64,000 bases of DNA from Neobacillus mesonae (GTDB lineage Bacteria; Bacillota; Bacilli; Bacillales; Cytobacillaceae), in NCBI RefSeq assembly GCF_001636315.1, contig NZ_KV440949.1, positions 1,590,703-1,654,702 of the forward strand, given 5' to 3'. Position numbers and translations under genes: made by a program. A model generated the notes under the pieces. It saw only the letters and a list, made by a program, of their open reading frames with translations, ran no database searches and was not told the DNA's origin. Below, in pieces: positions 8,900 to 19,578 of the stretch (position 1 is its first letter; each line of letters opens with the position of its first letter).

Positions 8900-11800
8900 T
8901 TATTTACTTACTTTGACTTTCGTCGCCTTACTAACATTACCTGCTTTATCTTTTACAGTAATGGTAAGAACAGTGCCTGCTTTTTGTTTCTTGATGATTA
9001 CGGAGTATTTGCCTTTTTTGTCAGCAGTGGCAGAGGCAATTAATTTCTTTCCTACTCGTACCTCAACCTTAGCACCAGCCTCAGCTTTACCTACTACTTT
9101 AGTTGTTTTAATCGTGACCTTTCCTGCTTTAGCAGGTGCAGGTGCCGTTTTATCAATAACCTTTACAGTTACAGGTGCACTAACATTTTTAGCTTTATCT
9201 GTTGCTGTAATAGTTAATTTTGTTCCGGCTTTTTGTTTCGTTTTTATTGTAACGGTAAATTTTCCGGCTTTTGCCACGGCTTTACCAAGTACAGTTTTTC
9301 CTGCTTTAACAATAACCGTTGACCCTGTCTCTGCTTTACCTGTTACTTTCTTGTCATAGTCTTTGACTTGATTAACAACTGGTTTAGCTGGAGGTGTTTT
9401 GTCAACAACCGTAACAGTTACAGATGCACTAACGTTTTGGGCCTTATCTGTTGCTGTCACCGTTAATTTTGTTCCAGCTTTTTGAGCAGCTTTTAGTGTA
9501 ACGGTAAATTTGCCGTCCTTTGCCACAGCTTTACCAAGTTCTGTTTTGCCTGCTTTAACTATGACTGTTGATCCTGTCTCTGCTTTACCTATTACCTTCT
9601 TATCATAGTCTTTGACTTGATTGACAACTGGTTTAGCTGGAGGCGTTTTGTCAACAACTTTTACCTCTACAGATTGGCTTTCATTTCCAGTTTCAACATC
9701 CTTCACTTTAACTGTTAAAACAGTGCCAGCCTTTTGTGTCTTCTTCAATAAAACCGAGAAATTCCCTGCTTGGTTTACTTTTCCACTTCCAAGTACCCCT
9801 TCTTTGCTTGAAACAATAACCGTTAAGCCTGGCTGAGCTGTTCCGTGAACTACTTTATCTTTATCGCTTACTTGCTTCACGACTGGTTTATTTATAACAA
9901 TTGGTGCTGTTGTTGAATCGACCATTTTTATACGGCCTTCAATTTGAGCAGACAAGCTCTCCGTTTGCGCCTTTACGTAATCATAAAGAGCTTTAAAGTC
10001 CGTCATAATGGTTTCACGATCTTTACCATTGATAAATTCCGTGTAACCATCGCCGCCGTCAGCCATAAAGTTATTAATCGTTACGGAGTATTCCGCTTTA
10101 GGATCAATTTTTTTACCACTTGGTAAGAAGATATCGACTACCTTTTCACCTATTGGCTTTTGATCATCCCATGTATAAGTTAGACCTGCAATTTGCATAA
10201 TTCTTGTTCTATCTGGTACCCATTGCTGGTTAAGGACAGTACGGATTTGCTCCCCTGTTAATTTCAACGTCACGAGATCGTTGCCAAATGGCTGGATTGC
10301 AAATAAATGTCCCCATGTTACCGTACCTTTTCTAATATCATCACGAATACCGCCTGAGTTCATAAAGGCAAAATCAGTTTTTCCGGCAGCCAGCATGGAA
10401 TCAGCAATGAAATTACCTAATGCAGATTCTCCCGCATCATTAGCTGTACGTGTGATATCATCAGAAGCAGTACCAACTTCTTCATTCACAATTGGTGCAA
10501 TATCTGCTTGATATTGGTCAAGCTCGGCTTTAACTTTTGCATCAAGATGTTGTTCATCCTGGAAGGTTGTTACAATTTCGGCTTTTTTAGAGACAATATC
10601 TTTCGTTTCCGGATCAATCGTTAAATCAACGTCAGAAAATGCTGTTCCATACGAATAAGATTGGACAAGTAATTTTCCATTTACAGTTGAGTTCAAATAC
10701 TTATGGTCATGTGCTCCATAAATCACGTCAACTTCCGGATCGACCGCTTTCGCAATTTCCACCACTTCACCTGTTGGATCTGAACCATCAGGCTTTGAAG
10801 TTCCGGGATTATGAGTAATAACAACAATCGCTCTGATACCTTGCTCCTTTAATTCTTTTGCGTATTTGTTGATAGCCTCAGTTTCATCCGTGAATTTAAC
10901 GCCTTCTACACCACTTTTCGTTACAATATTTGGTGTATCGGTAGTGACAACACCGATGAAGCCGATTTTCACGCCGTCTACTTCTTTTACTGCATATGGC
11001 GGCAAAATAAGATCATTCGATTTTTCATCGACAACATTAGCTACGACATAATCGAAATTTGCCCCTTCAAATGGCCCATAATTTTCAACGGTTTTTGGAT
11101 GAGCACCACCTTTGATTAAACGCATCATTTCCGTTACGCCTTCGTCAAACTCATGGTTACCGATTGTACCTACATCAAATCCTAACTCATTCATAAAGCG
11201 AATAGTTGGCTCGTCTTGGAGCAAGGCAGATACTGGACGGCTTGCCCCAACTAAGTCACCTGCTTGTACCTTTAGTGTATTGTCAGGATTGGTTGCTTCT
11301 CTTTCTTTCAAGTAACCGGCTAAGTATTCAATTCCGCCAATTTTCTTTCCAGTAGCCTTATCGGTTGTAGAATAATCCAACTGCCCATGGAAATCGTTAA
11401 TTCCCAGCAATTGAACATGAATATCTTTACCAAGTTGATAATTACCCCACGTCCCATTCGCATCTGATACAGTACCAATCGATTTAATGTTCTTGGAAAC
11501 ATCAGCGATTTCTTTCGCATCTGGTGAAGACTTGAAAGTTAATTGAACGGAATTATTAACAGGTGCTAAAGACCAGTTATTATCTACTGTCGGGTTCACT
11601 GTACCTTGTGCTTGAATATAATCAATTAATACCTGACGGCTTTCATCTGGTGAATCCACTACAACTTTGCCAATTCCACCTTTTAAGCCTGGGAAGTTAC
11701 CGCCGCCGCCAGCACGATAATTGTTTGTTGCCACAATAAATTTCTGATCGTCTTTTATCGATGTTCCATCCGCCATTTTTAAATTAACAATTCGATGAGA

Positions 11801-13510
11801 GTCCTTATTGACTAAATCTCCATCTTTATTATATCTAGGCTTTTGCGTGATATCTATTTGATACTTTACCCCATCAATAACATCAAAGTTATAGGAAGGG
11901 AACGTTTCATCAATAATATTTTGCGGTTCTGTTTTATTTGGATCCACTGTATTATATTGACCAGCAGCCATTTCCAGCCACTCTCTTACCGTTGCTCCAT
12001 CCACCTCAACTGCTTTTAAGGTATTTGGATACAAATATAAGTCATTGGCGCTCTTAATGGAAAGTTCCCCTGTAGGAATGTTTGTATAGTACGATGGGCC
12101 GCTACGTCCACCAGCTTTAAATGGTGCACCTGCCGATAATATAGGAATATCCTTCAGTTCTGGATTCTTACTTTCAATCCATTTTTTCACATAATCAATT
12201 TGTGCATTATTGACAATTTGGATTGTTGGATCATCTTGGACTTGGGCAAAATAGCTATACATTGGGGCGGAAGTTTCTCCAATTTTCCCCCGTACATATT
12301 CTAATGTTCCCTCGTGATAATCTTTTACAGCATCAACAATTCGTTGATCCGGACCATCAACAAGTGCCACTTTGGTTTTGTCAGCATTTGTTTTAAATAT
12401 CGGACGAAGGGCTGCCTCAGAATTAGACACTTCCCATTTCCCGTTGACTTTCTGTAATGTAAGGTCCATAACACCAAGGTTATTGCCCCAGAAGCCCGCT
12501 TCCATGGCTGGAGTACCGTTAATATGGCCTTTTTTATTATCGATTCCTTTATCCTCTTTACCATCAAATTGTGTATCACCTGGGAAGTTAACATGTGCAT
12601 GTCCAAAGAGAAGTGCATCTATTCCTGAAACTTTAGATAGAGAATACACAGCATTTTCTGCTTCTTCTTTTCCTTCCGACGCAATGTCACAGCCTGAGTG
12701 AGCAATGGCTAAGATAATATCCGCACCTGCTTTTTTCATTTCAGGAATGAATTTATTAGCGGTTGCAACCATATCCTTAGCAATCACTTTACCAGATAAA
12801 TTATCTTTATCCCATTGCATAATTTGCGGTGGAGCAAAACCGATAACCCCTACTTTTATCGTTTGTTTGTTTCCTGCTTCATCAATTACTTCTTTATTAA
12901 GGATTTGGTAAGGCGTAAAATAGTTTTTATCATTTGTGGGGTCATTGTCATGGTCATCCACATAGATGTTTGCGTTTACAAATTTATATGGAACTTCCTC
13001 TAATGCATTGTCCAAGAAATCCAAACCGTAGTTAAACTCGTGATTACCTGGGATACCAGCATCATATTTTAGAATGTCCATCGCTTTGAAAACAGGATGC
13101 TGCTCCGTTTCCCCTAGTTTTTTCACCTTTGCCACATAATCAGCAAGAGGATTTCCTTGAAGCAAGTCACCCGCATCAAATAACATGGAGTTCTGTTCAT
13201 ACGTTAAATTGCTGTTATTGTCGTAAACACTTTCTGCTCTAGCTTGTGTTATGAGTTTCGCAGTACGATCCAGCCCAAACTCAATGGTTGGCTTATCTTG
13301 ATAATAATCGTAGTCCATCACATTGGAATGAAGGTCCGTTGTTTCAAGCAAGCGCAGTTTCACCGTGCTGTCAGCAGCTTCTGCCGCTTTTGCTACATGA
13401 GGAAAAATATTTAACGGGATTGTTGTAAGCGCTAACACTGTAGCCAAAGAACCGTTAAGCAATTTTCTCTTCATATTCCTCTCTTTATTTCTTTTTATTT
13501 GTCGTTTCAC
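8900..13510 (-). CDS. yfkN: Secreted 2',3'-cyclic phosphodiesterase / 5'-nucleotidase with Ig-like repeats (YfkN-like)
   Basis: A giant (about 1536 residues) exported bifunctional phosphoesterase. After an N-terminal signal (cleavage near AKAAEA) come two metallophosphoesterase/5'-nucleotidase units. The first has ETTDLHSN, GNHEFNYGLD and a YYTNIP segment as in 2',3'-cyclic-nucleotide 2'-phosphodiesterase/3'-nucleotidase. The second has GINDFHGQL, GNHEFDEG, YGAHDHKYL and a C-terminal NSGGIRDD substrate site as in UshA/YfkN 5'-nucleotidase. The last ~340 residues are four Ig-like modules separated by DKTPPAKP or DKTAPAP linkers. There is no LPXTG signal. GTG at 13510 is chosen because GGTGGAG lies 5 nt upstream. 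The product would release phosphate and nucleosides from extracellular nucleotides. Its first half is paralogous to the gene at 48981-50855 and its Ig modules resemble those of the L,D-transpeptidase at 17935-19464. Confidence 0.9.
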   Translation of the reverse strand: MKRQIKRNKERNMKRKLLNGSLATVLALTTIPLNIFPHVAKAAEAADSTVKLRLLETTDLHSNVMDYDYYQDKPTIEFGLDRTAKLITQARAESVYDNNSNLTYEQNSMLFDAGDLLQGNPLADYVAKVKKLGETEQHPVFKAMDILKYDAGIPGNHEFNYGLDFLDNALEEVPYKFVNANIYVDDHDNDPTNDKNYFTPYQILNKEVIDEAGNKQTIKVGVIGFAPPQIMQWDKDNLSGKVIAKDMVATANKFIPEMKKAGADIILAIAHSGCDIASEGKEEAENAVYSLSKVSGIDALLFGHAHVNFPGDTQFDGKEDKGIDNKKGHINGTPAMEAGFWGNNLGVMDLTLQKVNGKWEVSNSEAALRPIFKTNADKTKVALVDGPDQRIVDAVKDYHEGTLEYVRGKIGETSAPMYSYFAQVQDDPTIQIVNNAQIDYVKKWIESKNPELKDIPILSAGAPFKAGGRSGPSYYTNIPTGELSIKSANDLYLYPNTLKAVEVDGATVREWLEMAAGQYNTVDPNKTEPQNIIDETFPSYNFDVIDGVKYQIDITQKPRYNKDGDLVNKDSHRIVNLKMADGTSIKDDQKFIVATNNYRAGGGGNFPGLKGGIGKVVVDSPDESRQVLIDYIQAQGTVNPTVDNNWSLAPVNNSVQLTFKSSPDAKEIADVSKNIKSIGTVSDANGTWGNYQLGKDIHVQLLGINDFHGQLDYSTTDKATGKKIGGIEYLAGYLKEREATNPDNTLKVQAGDLVGASRPVSALLQDEPTIRFMNELGFDVGTIGNHEFDEGVTEMMRLIKGGAHPKTVENYGPFEGANFDYVVANVVDEKSNDLILPPYAVKEVDGVKIGFIGVVTTDTPNIVTKSGVEGVKFTDETEAINKYAKELKEQGIRAIVVITHNPGTSKPDGSDPTGEVVEIAKAVDPEVDVIYGAHDHKYLNSTVNGKLLVQSYSYGTAFSDVDLTIDPETKDIVSKKAEIVTTFQDEQHLDAKVKAELDQYQADIAPIVNEEVGTASDDITRTANDAGESALGNFIADSMLAAGKTDFAFMNSGGIRDDIRKGTVTWGHLFAIQPFGNDLVTLKLTGEQIRTVLNQQWVPDRTRIMQIAGLTYTWDDQKPIGEKVVDIFLPSGKKIDPKAEYSVTINNFMADGGDGYTEFINGKDRETIMTDFKALYDYVKAQTESLSAQIEGRIKMVDSTTAPIVINKPVVKQVSDKDKVVHGTAQPGLTVIVSSKEGVLGSGKVNQAGNFSVLLKKTQKAGTVLTVKVKDVETGNESQSVEVKVVDKTPPAKPVVNQVKDYDKKVIGKAETGSTVIVKAGKTELGKAVAKDGKFTVTLKAAQKAGTKLTVTATDKAQNVSASVTVTVVDKTPPAKPVVNQVKDYDKKVTGKAETGSTVIVKAGKTVLGKAVAKAGKFTVTIKTKQKAGTKLTITATDKAKNVSAPVTVKVIDKTAPAPAKAGKVTIKTTKVVGKAEAGAKVEVRVGKKLIASATADKKGKYSVIIKKQKAGTVLTITVKDKAGNVSKATKVKVSK

Positions 13511-13772
13511 TCTGTCTCCACCCTTCGACAAAATTTTTGTATTGCATGATAATTCTACCAGTCTATTTTATAGAATTAAAGATTATTTTTTTAAGTTTTT
13601 GTAAACTTTTTTTAATCTTGAAAAATATGACTTTATACCTATTTCCTCAAAAAATCTTTCCAATTCAGCCAATAATTTTTTAACACAATTTCAAATATAT
13701 GTATGAAATTCCGACGAAATCTGCTATTCTATTACATGTGTTTGACATTTTACTTTTGGAGGAACTAACTAA

Positions 13773-14696
13773 ATGAGATCTGAGAAAAAGAAGAAGCGAA
13801 CATGGCTCCGCGTTACTGGAATCATTGTTTTATTACTTGTAATTGGAATCGGCGGATATGCTTTTTCAGTTTATAAATCACTTACAAATGCAGTTGATAC
13901 GATGCACCAGCCTATAGATCGAAAGTCTGATAAACGTACAGAAGAGGTTTCCTTGCAAAACAAGCAGCCATTTTCTGTTCTGCTTTTAGGTGTCGACCAG
14001 CGTAAAGGGGACAAAGGCCGTTCCGATACAATGATTGTTTTGGCTGTTAATCCGAAATTAAACTCGGTTAAAATGCTAAGTATCCCGCGCGATACCCGTA
14101 CAGAAATCATCGGGAAAGGGACAGTTGATAAAATCAACCATGCCTACGCTTTTGGTAACGAAGAAATGTCGATGAATACAGTGGAACATTTCTTGGATAT
14201 TCCGATCGACTATTATATTAAAGTGAATATGGAAGGCTTCAAGGATATTGTTGATGCGGTTGGTGGTATTACCGTTAATAATGATTTAGATTTCTCTCAA
14301 GGCGGTTACCATTTCCCTAAAGGGCAAGTTGAATTGGATGGTAAAAAAGCACTTGCTTATACTCGTATGAGAAAGCAGGACCCTTCAGGTGACTTCGGCC
14401 GCCAGCATCGCCAGCGTGAAATCATTCAAGGTGTTCTTAGAGAAGGCGCAAGCCTATCTTCCTTAACGAAATACCAAAATATTTTCTCGGCTCTTGGAAA
14501 TAACGTAAGAACCAACTTAACCTTTGACCAAATGATGGATATTCAAAAGAACTATCGGGGTGCTGCCGGCAGTGTCGATCAAATGACGATTAAAGGAAGC
14601 GGCACTAAAATTAACGGAATTTATTACTACATCGTTCCAGATGATGAAAAGCAGCGTCTGCATGATGAGTTAAAAGCACAGCTTGAAGTCAAATAA
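13773..14696 (+). CDS. LytR-CpsA-Psr family cell-wall polymer ligase
   Basis: LCP proteins attach undecaprenyl-linked anionic polymers (teichoic or teichuronic acids, capsule) to peptidoglycan outside the membrane. The 307-residue product has a short basic cytosolic tail, one membrane helix (residues ~14-33) and an extracellular LCP domain with LLLGVD, GRSDTMIVL, the Arg-containing SIPRDTRTEI, KINHAYAFG and the conserved YTRMRKQDP-GDFGRQ-RQREII stretch. The start ATG has TTTGGAGGAA upstream. It is a stand-alone gene with its own terminator, oriented away from the YfkN-like gene. Paralogues TagT/TagU/TagV cannot be told apart from sequence alone. gtaB and the TagF-like gene nearby fit a wall-polymer role. 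Confidence 0.9.
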   Translation: MRSEKKKKRTWLRVTGIIVLLLVIGIGGYAFSVYKSLTNAVDTMHQPIDRKSDKRTEEVSLQNKQPFSVLLLGVDQRKGDKGRSDTMIVLAVNPKLNSVKMLSIPRDTRTEIIGKGTVDKINHAYAFGNEEMSMNTVEHFLDIPIDYYIKVNMEGFKDIVDAVGGITVNNDLDFSQGGYHFPKGQVELDGKKALAYTRMRKQDPSGDFGRQHRQREIIQGVLREGASLSSLTKYQNIFSALGNNVRTNLTFDQMMDIQKNYRGAAGSVDQMTIKGSGTKINGIYYYIVPDDEKQRLHDELKAQLEVK

Positions 14697-14704
14697 TAGT
14701 AAAA

Positions 14705-14738
14705 AAATCTGCCTACATTTGCTTAGGCAGATTTTTTT
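14705..14738. terminator. Bidirectional terminator
   Basis: AAATCTGCCT (14705-14714) pairs with AGGCAGATTT (14725-14734). It is flanked by A-run and T-run, so it serves both the LCP gene and the convergent protease gene. Confidence 0.85.
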
Positions 14739-14742
14739 ATTA

Positions 14743-17700
14743 TTAGAAATAATCCCACTCATCAATTTCATCCCAATATTGATTTCCTAAGGAATCACGG
14801 TAACAGATTTTATAAAATAAGTAATAATAAGAAGGTTTCGTATAAACAATATTATTTGTTCCTGATTGTAAGGAGTAGCTGTTTTCTTCGAGCAGCGGAC
14901 CGTTTTCGTAATCGTACACATACAGGTCTGCCGTTAAGGGCTGCGTGACATCAAAACTCAAATTCATTTTGTCGTGATAATAATAATGTTCCGGGTCATC
15001 ATGGAACGATACACTTTTTAGCCAGGATGGCTTATCGCTGGAACTCATTTTCCCTTTTGCTTTAAATATCCGACCATATTCATTTTCCGCTGTTATGACA
15101 TAATAGTAGGTATCATCCCACTCATAATACCCGTCATCGTTTTCGCCGTCCCAACTGAAATATTGATTCCCTTCTTTAACGGGTTCACTCTGCTTAATGG
15201 TTCTTACATTCTCGTTAAATTCATTTAAGATTTCAATTGTTACCTTCCCGGCGCTTGAAAGCTTGTAATAGACCTCACTAACCGGGGTCTCGTACAGATT
15301 TAATGTCACTACTGAAGGATAGCTAATGATAATCTTTGTTATCTGTACATGGATATTTCCGGTAAAGGTTTGGGACAAATTATACTTATCTGTTACTTTG
15401 ATTTTAAATTGATAATCTCCGTCAGGTACTTGTTGATTAGCTTCGTCTGTAGCATCCCACTCAAAACTGCGGTTACCAGCAAGTTCCGCTGCATCTGTTT
15501 TAATTTTTTTAATTAAGCTGCTGCCTTGATAAATACCAACGGTCACATTTCCTGATTTGATAAGCTGATACGCAATCGTCATCAGCCCTTTAGTTTGTAA
15601 ATATACATCCTTATTTGCTTGGATAGAAGGTACTCGCCAATCCTGAAGTGAAAAAAGATTGCTGTTAACGGTCGTTGTGTTGCCAGCAACGTCCTTTGCT
15701 TGAACAAAATAGTAGTATTTTCCTTCAGGTACGAGTGCATTTTTATCGTTTTTCCCATTCCAGCTAATCGCTATTGTAGCTGGTTTAGACGTCTTATTGT
15801 TAAATTTTCTGATAACTGTACCTTTTTCATTTTTTACATACACAATAACGCCGGCAGATTCCTTCAATTGCAGTGTTGCTTGGTGGTTCGTCTTATTATC
15901 CATTTTAAATATTGAAGAGCTTAGTGTAAGCTTAGCACCAGGGCTTATTGTATCTAAATTGATTTGAACCTTTTTAGGTGTTCCTGCTTTATTTTTGCTG
16001 TCAATCAGCGACAAAACTAGATTATAAGAACCATTCTTTACCAGCTGCCCCTTTGAATTTTTCCCATTCCAAACAATCGACTTCTTGCCGGCTGATAAAG
16101 CCTTTTTGTTAAGGATTGTATTCACCGTTTTCCCCGACTTATCCTTAACTATTGCCGTTACCTTTGCCTTTTGTGTTAATTCGTAAGGAATGGTAATCTT
16201 TCCGCTGACTTTTGGTGAAAAAGTATAGGTACCAGACACCAGGATTGCTGCTTTAATATTATTGACAACCTTAATGGTTGTACTCTTGTAGACAGTGGCT
16301 CTGCCATTTGTCATTTTTACTTCGACTTTATAGGTACCGGAAGATACGGCTTTTTTGCTGCTGGTTTTTCCGTCCCAATAAAGGGTGAATTTCGAACCTG
16401 AAGTATCTTTATTGGCAGCGACTGTTCTTAAGGTTGTACCGCTTGCGCTTTTAATCGTCAGCGAAATCTTTCCCTTCCCGGAAGTGCTGAAGGAGATACC
16501 CGCTTTATTTGTTCCCTTCATAGTGTATATTTTTGGTACAGTGATGCTTGAAATCGGTAGTGAGGTGTTGGAGACGGCCTTATTGGCATCGATTCTTCCA
16601 TAGCCGTATAGGTAGTCCCACCCCTTTGTTCCAAGGTCAACAGTAGATTTTTTTAATATGGAGGCCACTTGGCCGGGACTTAAAAATGAGTTTCTGGAAC
16701 GGACAAGCGCTGCGACACCGGAAACAACCGGAGCGGCCATCGATGTCCCGTTTGCATAAGCATAAGAGCTGCCGGAAATAGATGAATAAATATTGACTCC
16801 TGGTGCAGCTAAGTCAATGTAATTTCCTCTATTTGAAAAATAAGCAATCTGATCATCCTGTGCTGTCGCACTTACACTCAAAACATTGTCATATGAAGCC
16901 GGATATTCCGGAAGAAAGCTTCCATCATTTCCCGCAGCGGCAATCAATAAAACACCTTTAGATTTGGCATAATTAACGGCAATTTCGATTGGGTAGCTGT
17001 AACGTGGACTTCCCAAACTCATATTAATAATATCTGCGTTATGGTCAGCGGCATATATGATTGCCCGTACTAGCGAATCAGATGTTGCCTGTTCACCACT
17101 AAACACATTGATTGGCATAATTTTTACGTTGGGTGCAATCCCCGCAATTCCTATTTTATTGAAGCTTGCGGCAATAATTCCAGCAACATGTGTTGCGTGT
17201 AATTGGGGAGTGTATTGGGTACCTCCTGTTACCGCATTGTACGGCTTTACCATTTTTCCTTTTAGCTCGGGATGATTCTGCTGGACGCCGTCGTCAATAA
17301 CCGCAACGGTAATCGCTGATGAGCCTTTCGTTTTATCCCATGCTTTTGGCGCTTGAATTTTATTCAAGTACCATTGCTGCTGAAACTTTGGCTCTTTTGG
17401 TATATAGGTCTTGGTGAACTTATAGTTTGGTTCGACTAATACAACCTGTTTGTTCTTTACTAATGATTTGGCGATGTTTTTTAAATCTGAGCCTTTGGGA
17501 ACTTTCACAATAGTAAAGTCGCCATCCAGCAGCTGTGAATCCTCTTGTGCATTTACTTGTCCCAGAATTGCAGCTCGCTCGTCGGATGATACTTCCGGAG
17601 CAAATTTTACAATTAACTCCCTATCGACAAATTCTTTCTGATCCTGAAACAGGACATCCGGACTTATTTGTTTTGGCTGGTCAGTGATTTCATCCGCACT

Positions 17701-17769
17701 TGCTGGCAATGCCATAAATAATAGACATAGAAAAAAAAGACTAAATGACCATATCGATTTTGGCCTCAC
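14743..17769 (-). CDS. Secreted subtilisin-like serine protease with multiple FlgD-like Ig domains
   Basis: A 1008-residue exported S8 peptidase. Order: signal peptide (1-25, ASADE), inhibitor-like prodomain (~45-115, ELIVKFAPEV...VKVP...VEPNYK), catalytic domain (~130-395) and about six repeated beta modules with W-DG-K/N patterns (FlgD-like Ig, ~400-960). Triad: D159 in AVIDDG, H191 in HATHVAG, S343 in GTSMAAP; oxyanion N281 in AAGND. The GTG start is preceded by GGGGGAG. The C-terminal modules contain WDGKTS, WNGKNSKG and WNGKNDK motifs and probably mediate wall or matrix contact. No sortase motif is seen. It is likely an extracellular or wall-associated protease for processing surface proteins or nutrition; substrate unknown. 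It ends at the terminator shared with the LCP gene. Confidence 0.9.
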   Translation of the reverse strand: MRPKSIWSFSLFFLCLLFMALPASADEITDQPKQISPDVLFQDQKEFVDRELIVKFAPEVSSDERAAILGQVNAQEDSQLLDGDFTIVKVPKGSDLKNIAKSLVKNKQVVLVEPNYKFTKTYIPKEPKFQQQWYLNKIQAPKAWDKTKGSSAITVAVIDDGVQQNHPELKGKMVKPYNAVTGGTQYTPQLHATHVAGIIAASFNKIGIAGIAPNVKIMPINVFSGEQATSDSLVRAIIYAADHNADIINMSLGSPRYSYPIEIAVNYAKSKGVLLIAAAGNDGSFLPEYPASYDNVLSVSATAQDDQIAYFSNRGNYIDLAAPGVNIYSSISGSSYAYANGTSMAAPVVSGVAALVRSRNSFLSPGQVASILKKSTVDLGTKGWDYLYGYGRIDANKAVSNTSLPISSITVPKIYTMKGTNKAGISFSTSGKGKISLTIKSASGTTLRTVAANKDTSGSKFTLYWDGKTSSKKAVSSGTYKVEVKMTNGRATVYKSTTIKVVNNIKAAILVSGTYTFSPKVSGKITIPYELTQKAKVTAIVKDKSGKTVNTILNKKALSAGKKSIVWNGKNSKGQLVKNGSYNLVLSLIDSKNKAGTPKKVQINLDTISPGAKLTLSSSIFKMDNKTNHQATLQLKESAGVIVYVKNEKGTVIRKFNNKTSKPATIAISWNGKNDKNALVPEGKYYYFVQAKDVAGNTTTVNSNLFSLQDWRVPSIQANKDVYLQTKGLMTIAYQLIKSGNVTVGIYQGSSLIKKIKTDAAELAGNRSFEWDATDEANQQVPDGDYQFKIKVTDKYNLSQTFTGNIHVQITKIIISYPSVVTLNLYETPVSEVYYKLSSAGKVTIEILNEFNENVRTIKQSEPVKEGNQYFSWDGENDDGYYEWDDTYYYVITAENEYGRIFKAKGKMSSSDKPSWLKSVSFHDDPEHYYYHDKMNLSFDVTQPLTADLYVYDYENGPLLEENSYSLQSGTNNIVYTKPSYYYLFYKICYRDSLGNQYWDEIDEWDYF

Positions 17770-17880
17770 ATGTACTCCCCCGTTATGAATCTAGTAGATT
17801 GACTTTCTATTGAATTACATTTTGGCATGTTCATTGGAGGTTGGGCTGGTTGGTATAAATATTTTTTTTAAAACTTCTAA

Positions 17881-17926
17881 AAAAAGTCCCCTGCCAGGAC
17901 CTGTCATTAGGCCTAAGGCAGGGGAT
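17881..17926 (-). terminator. Terminator of the L,D-transpeptidase gene
   Basis: TCCCCTGCC (17887-17895) pairs with GGCAGGGGA (17917-17925). On the minus strand the hairpin is followed by CTTTTTTTAG. Confidence 0.8.
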
Positions 17927-17934
17927 ATGGCAGC

Positions 17935-19464
17935 TTAGTTTGTTACTTCTTCAGTTGCTGGTTCAATTGTTTTAGCTTCACTATATTTACTTACATTTCC
18001 GGCCTTATCAGTTGCTGTGACGGTAATTACAGTTCCAGCCTCCAAAGACTTAACTTCCACTGTGAAGTTTCCAACCGGATTTGTTTTACCAGTAGCAATT
18101 GCTTTGTTGTTCGCATAAATGGTAATTGTCGATCCAGCTTCTGCTGTTCCAGTTACCAATGTAGATGTAGCTGAAGTTACCTCTGGTGCATCAGGAGCGG
18201 TTTTATCTACGACTTTTACCGTTTTAATTGTTGTGTTTCCTGCTTTATCCTTAACGGTTACCTTAATATTTGTTTCTGCTTTTTGCTGCGAGATTGCTAC
18301 TTTGTAGGTTCCTTTTGAATCTACCGCTTTTGCTGTGTAATTCTTTGAACCAATTGTTACAGTTACAGATACACCTGCTTCCGTTTTAACAGTTATATCT
18401 GCTGACTGATCTGAAACAGGGTCAACAGCTACAACTGGAGCTGTTTTATCTAGAACAGTCACACTCTTCGTCGTTTTGTTTCCTGCTTTATCTCTTGAAA
18501 CGATTGTAATTTTTGTACCAGCTTTTTGCTTGTTTGGTAATGCTACATTGAAATATCCAGTTGATTTCGCTTGAATTTCTTTAGATTTCCATTTTCCAAT
18601 TGTAATAGTTACATTGGCTTTTGCTTCTGTTTTTACAGACACTGTTTTAACTTTGTCTGACACCGATTTAACTGTAAGTGCTGGAGCTGTTTTATCTAGA
18701 ACAACTACACTTTTTGCTTTACTTACGTTTCCGGCTTTATCTTTTGCTGTAATCGAAATTTTTGTGCCGGCTTTTTGCTTTGGAACTGGGATATTAAAAT
18801 TCCCCATTGTATCGGCAGTTCTACTGTATTTCTTTGAACCAATAGTAACTGTTACCGTTGCTTTTGCTTCTGTTTTTCCAGAAACATTTGTAGACTTGTC
18901 CGAAACTGTGTTAACTTTCGAAATTACTGGGGCCTTCACATCGATATTTTTGAAAAATGGTTTAGCCAATTGGTTAAAGGTTTGGGAAGAAGTTGTGATC
19001 TTCACCTTTGCTCCTACCAATACCTTATCAAATAACTTTTCAATATCCCAGTTATGCATCCGGACGCAGCCGCCGGATACGTGTTTCCCAATTGAGCTTT
19101 CGTTATTGTTCCCGTGAATCCCGTATGGGTAGCCCCCATTTTCTTGTTTGCTGAGCTCCATCCAGCGTTTCCCTAATGGATTTCTTGGTGAACCTCCTGG
19201 AATTCCCTCTTTATACCATGGCCGGTTTTTTACCTTTTTTCGTATGTAAAAAGTCCCTTCCGGAGTCAATTTTGGCGTTCTTCCTGTTGCCACAGAATAT
19301 GTTTTTATTAATTTGCCATTTTCATAGAATGCTAGTTTATTAATCTTTTTATTAATGATAATTAATTGCTGCTTTGAACTTGCCGCAGAAGCTGGCTGGG
19401 CCTGCGGGAAGGCCATAAATACTAAAAATAAAACTACTAAACTTATTAATGCACGTTTTAACAC
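17935..19464 (-). CDS. L,D-transpeptidase (YkuD family) with Ig-like repeats
   Basis: Cross-links or modifies peptidoglycan through a catalytic Cys outside the cell. The signal peptide (to about QPASAASS) leads straight into a YkuD domain with QLIIINKKINKLAFY at its start and the active-site block GIHGNNNESSIGKH, SGGCVRMHN, where Cys (about C133 from this start) is the nucleophile. The remaining ~350 residues are four to five Ig-like modules with recurrent KAGTKI-T-KDKAGN-S cores and DKTAP linkers, very similar to those of the YfkN-like protein. GTG at 19464 is preferred: AAGGAG lies 8 nt upstream, whereas an in-frame GTG three codons earlier overlaps that site. The Ig tail is unusual for YkuD enzymes, which often use LysM, and probably anchors or spaces the enzyme in the wall. 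Confidence 0.9.
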   Translation of the reverse strand: MLKRALISLVVLFLVFMAFPQAQPASAASSKQQLIIINKKINKLAFYENGKLIKTYSVATGRTPKLTPEGTFYIRKKVKNRPWYKEGIPGGSPRNPLGKRWMELSKQENGGYPYGIHGNNNESSIGKHVSGGCVRMHNWDIEKLFDKVLVGAKVKITTSSQTFNQLAKPFFKNIDVKAPVISKVNTVSDKSTNVSGKTEAKATVTVTIGSKKYSRTADTMGNFNIPVPKQKAGTKISITAKDKAGNVSKAKSVVVLDKTAPALTVKSVSDKVKTVSVKTEAKANVTITIGKWKSKEIQAKSTGYFNVALPNKQKAGTKITIVSRDKAGNKTTKSVTVLDKTAPVVAVDPVSDQSADITVKTEAGVSVTVTIGSKNYTAKAVDSKGTYKVAISQQKAETNIKVTVKDKAGNTTIKTVKVVDKTAPDAPEVTSATSTLVTGTAEAGSTITIYANNKAIATGKTNPVGNFTVEVKSLEAGTVITVTATDKAGNVSKYSEAKTIEPATEEVTN

Positions 19465-19578
19465 TATTAACACTCCTTACTACTTTCCATTTATTTCAAC
19501 GATAACACAATTGTAAAATTTGTAACACTTTTTTCACATCAAAAATTTCGATATTTTTTTACATATTTCTCTCTATTA

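Noticed and set aside
8811..9359. Plus-strand ORF with hydrophobic product
   Set aside because: It is the antisense shadow of the Ig-like repeats of the YfkN-like gene; similar shadows occur opposite the L,D-transpeptidase.
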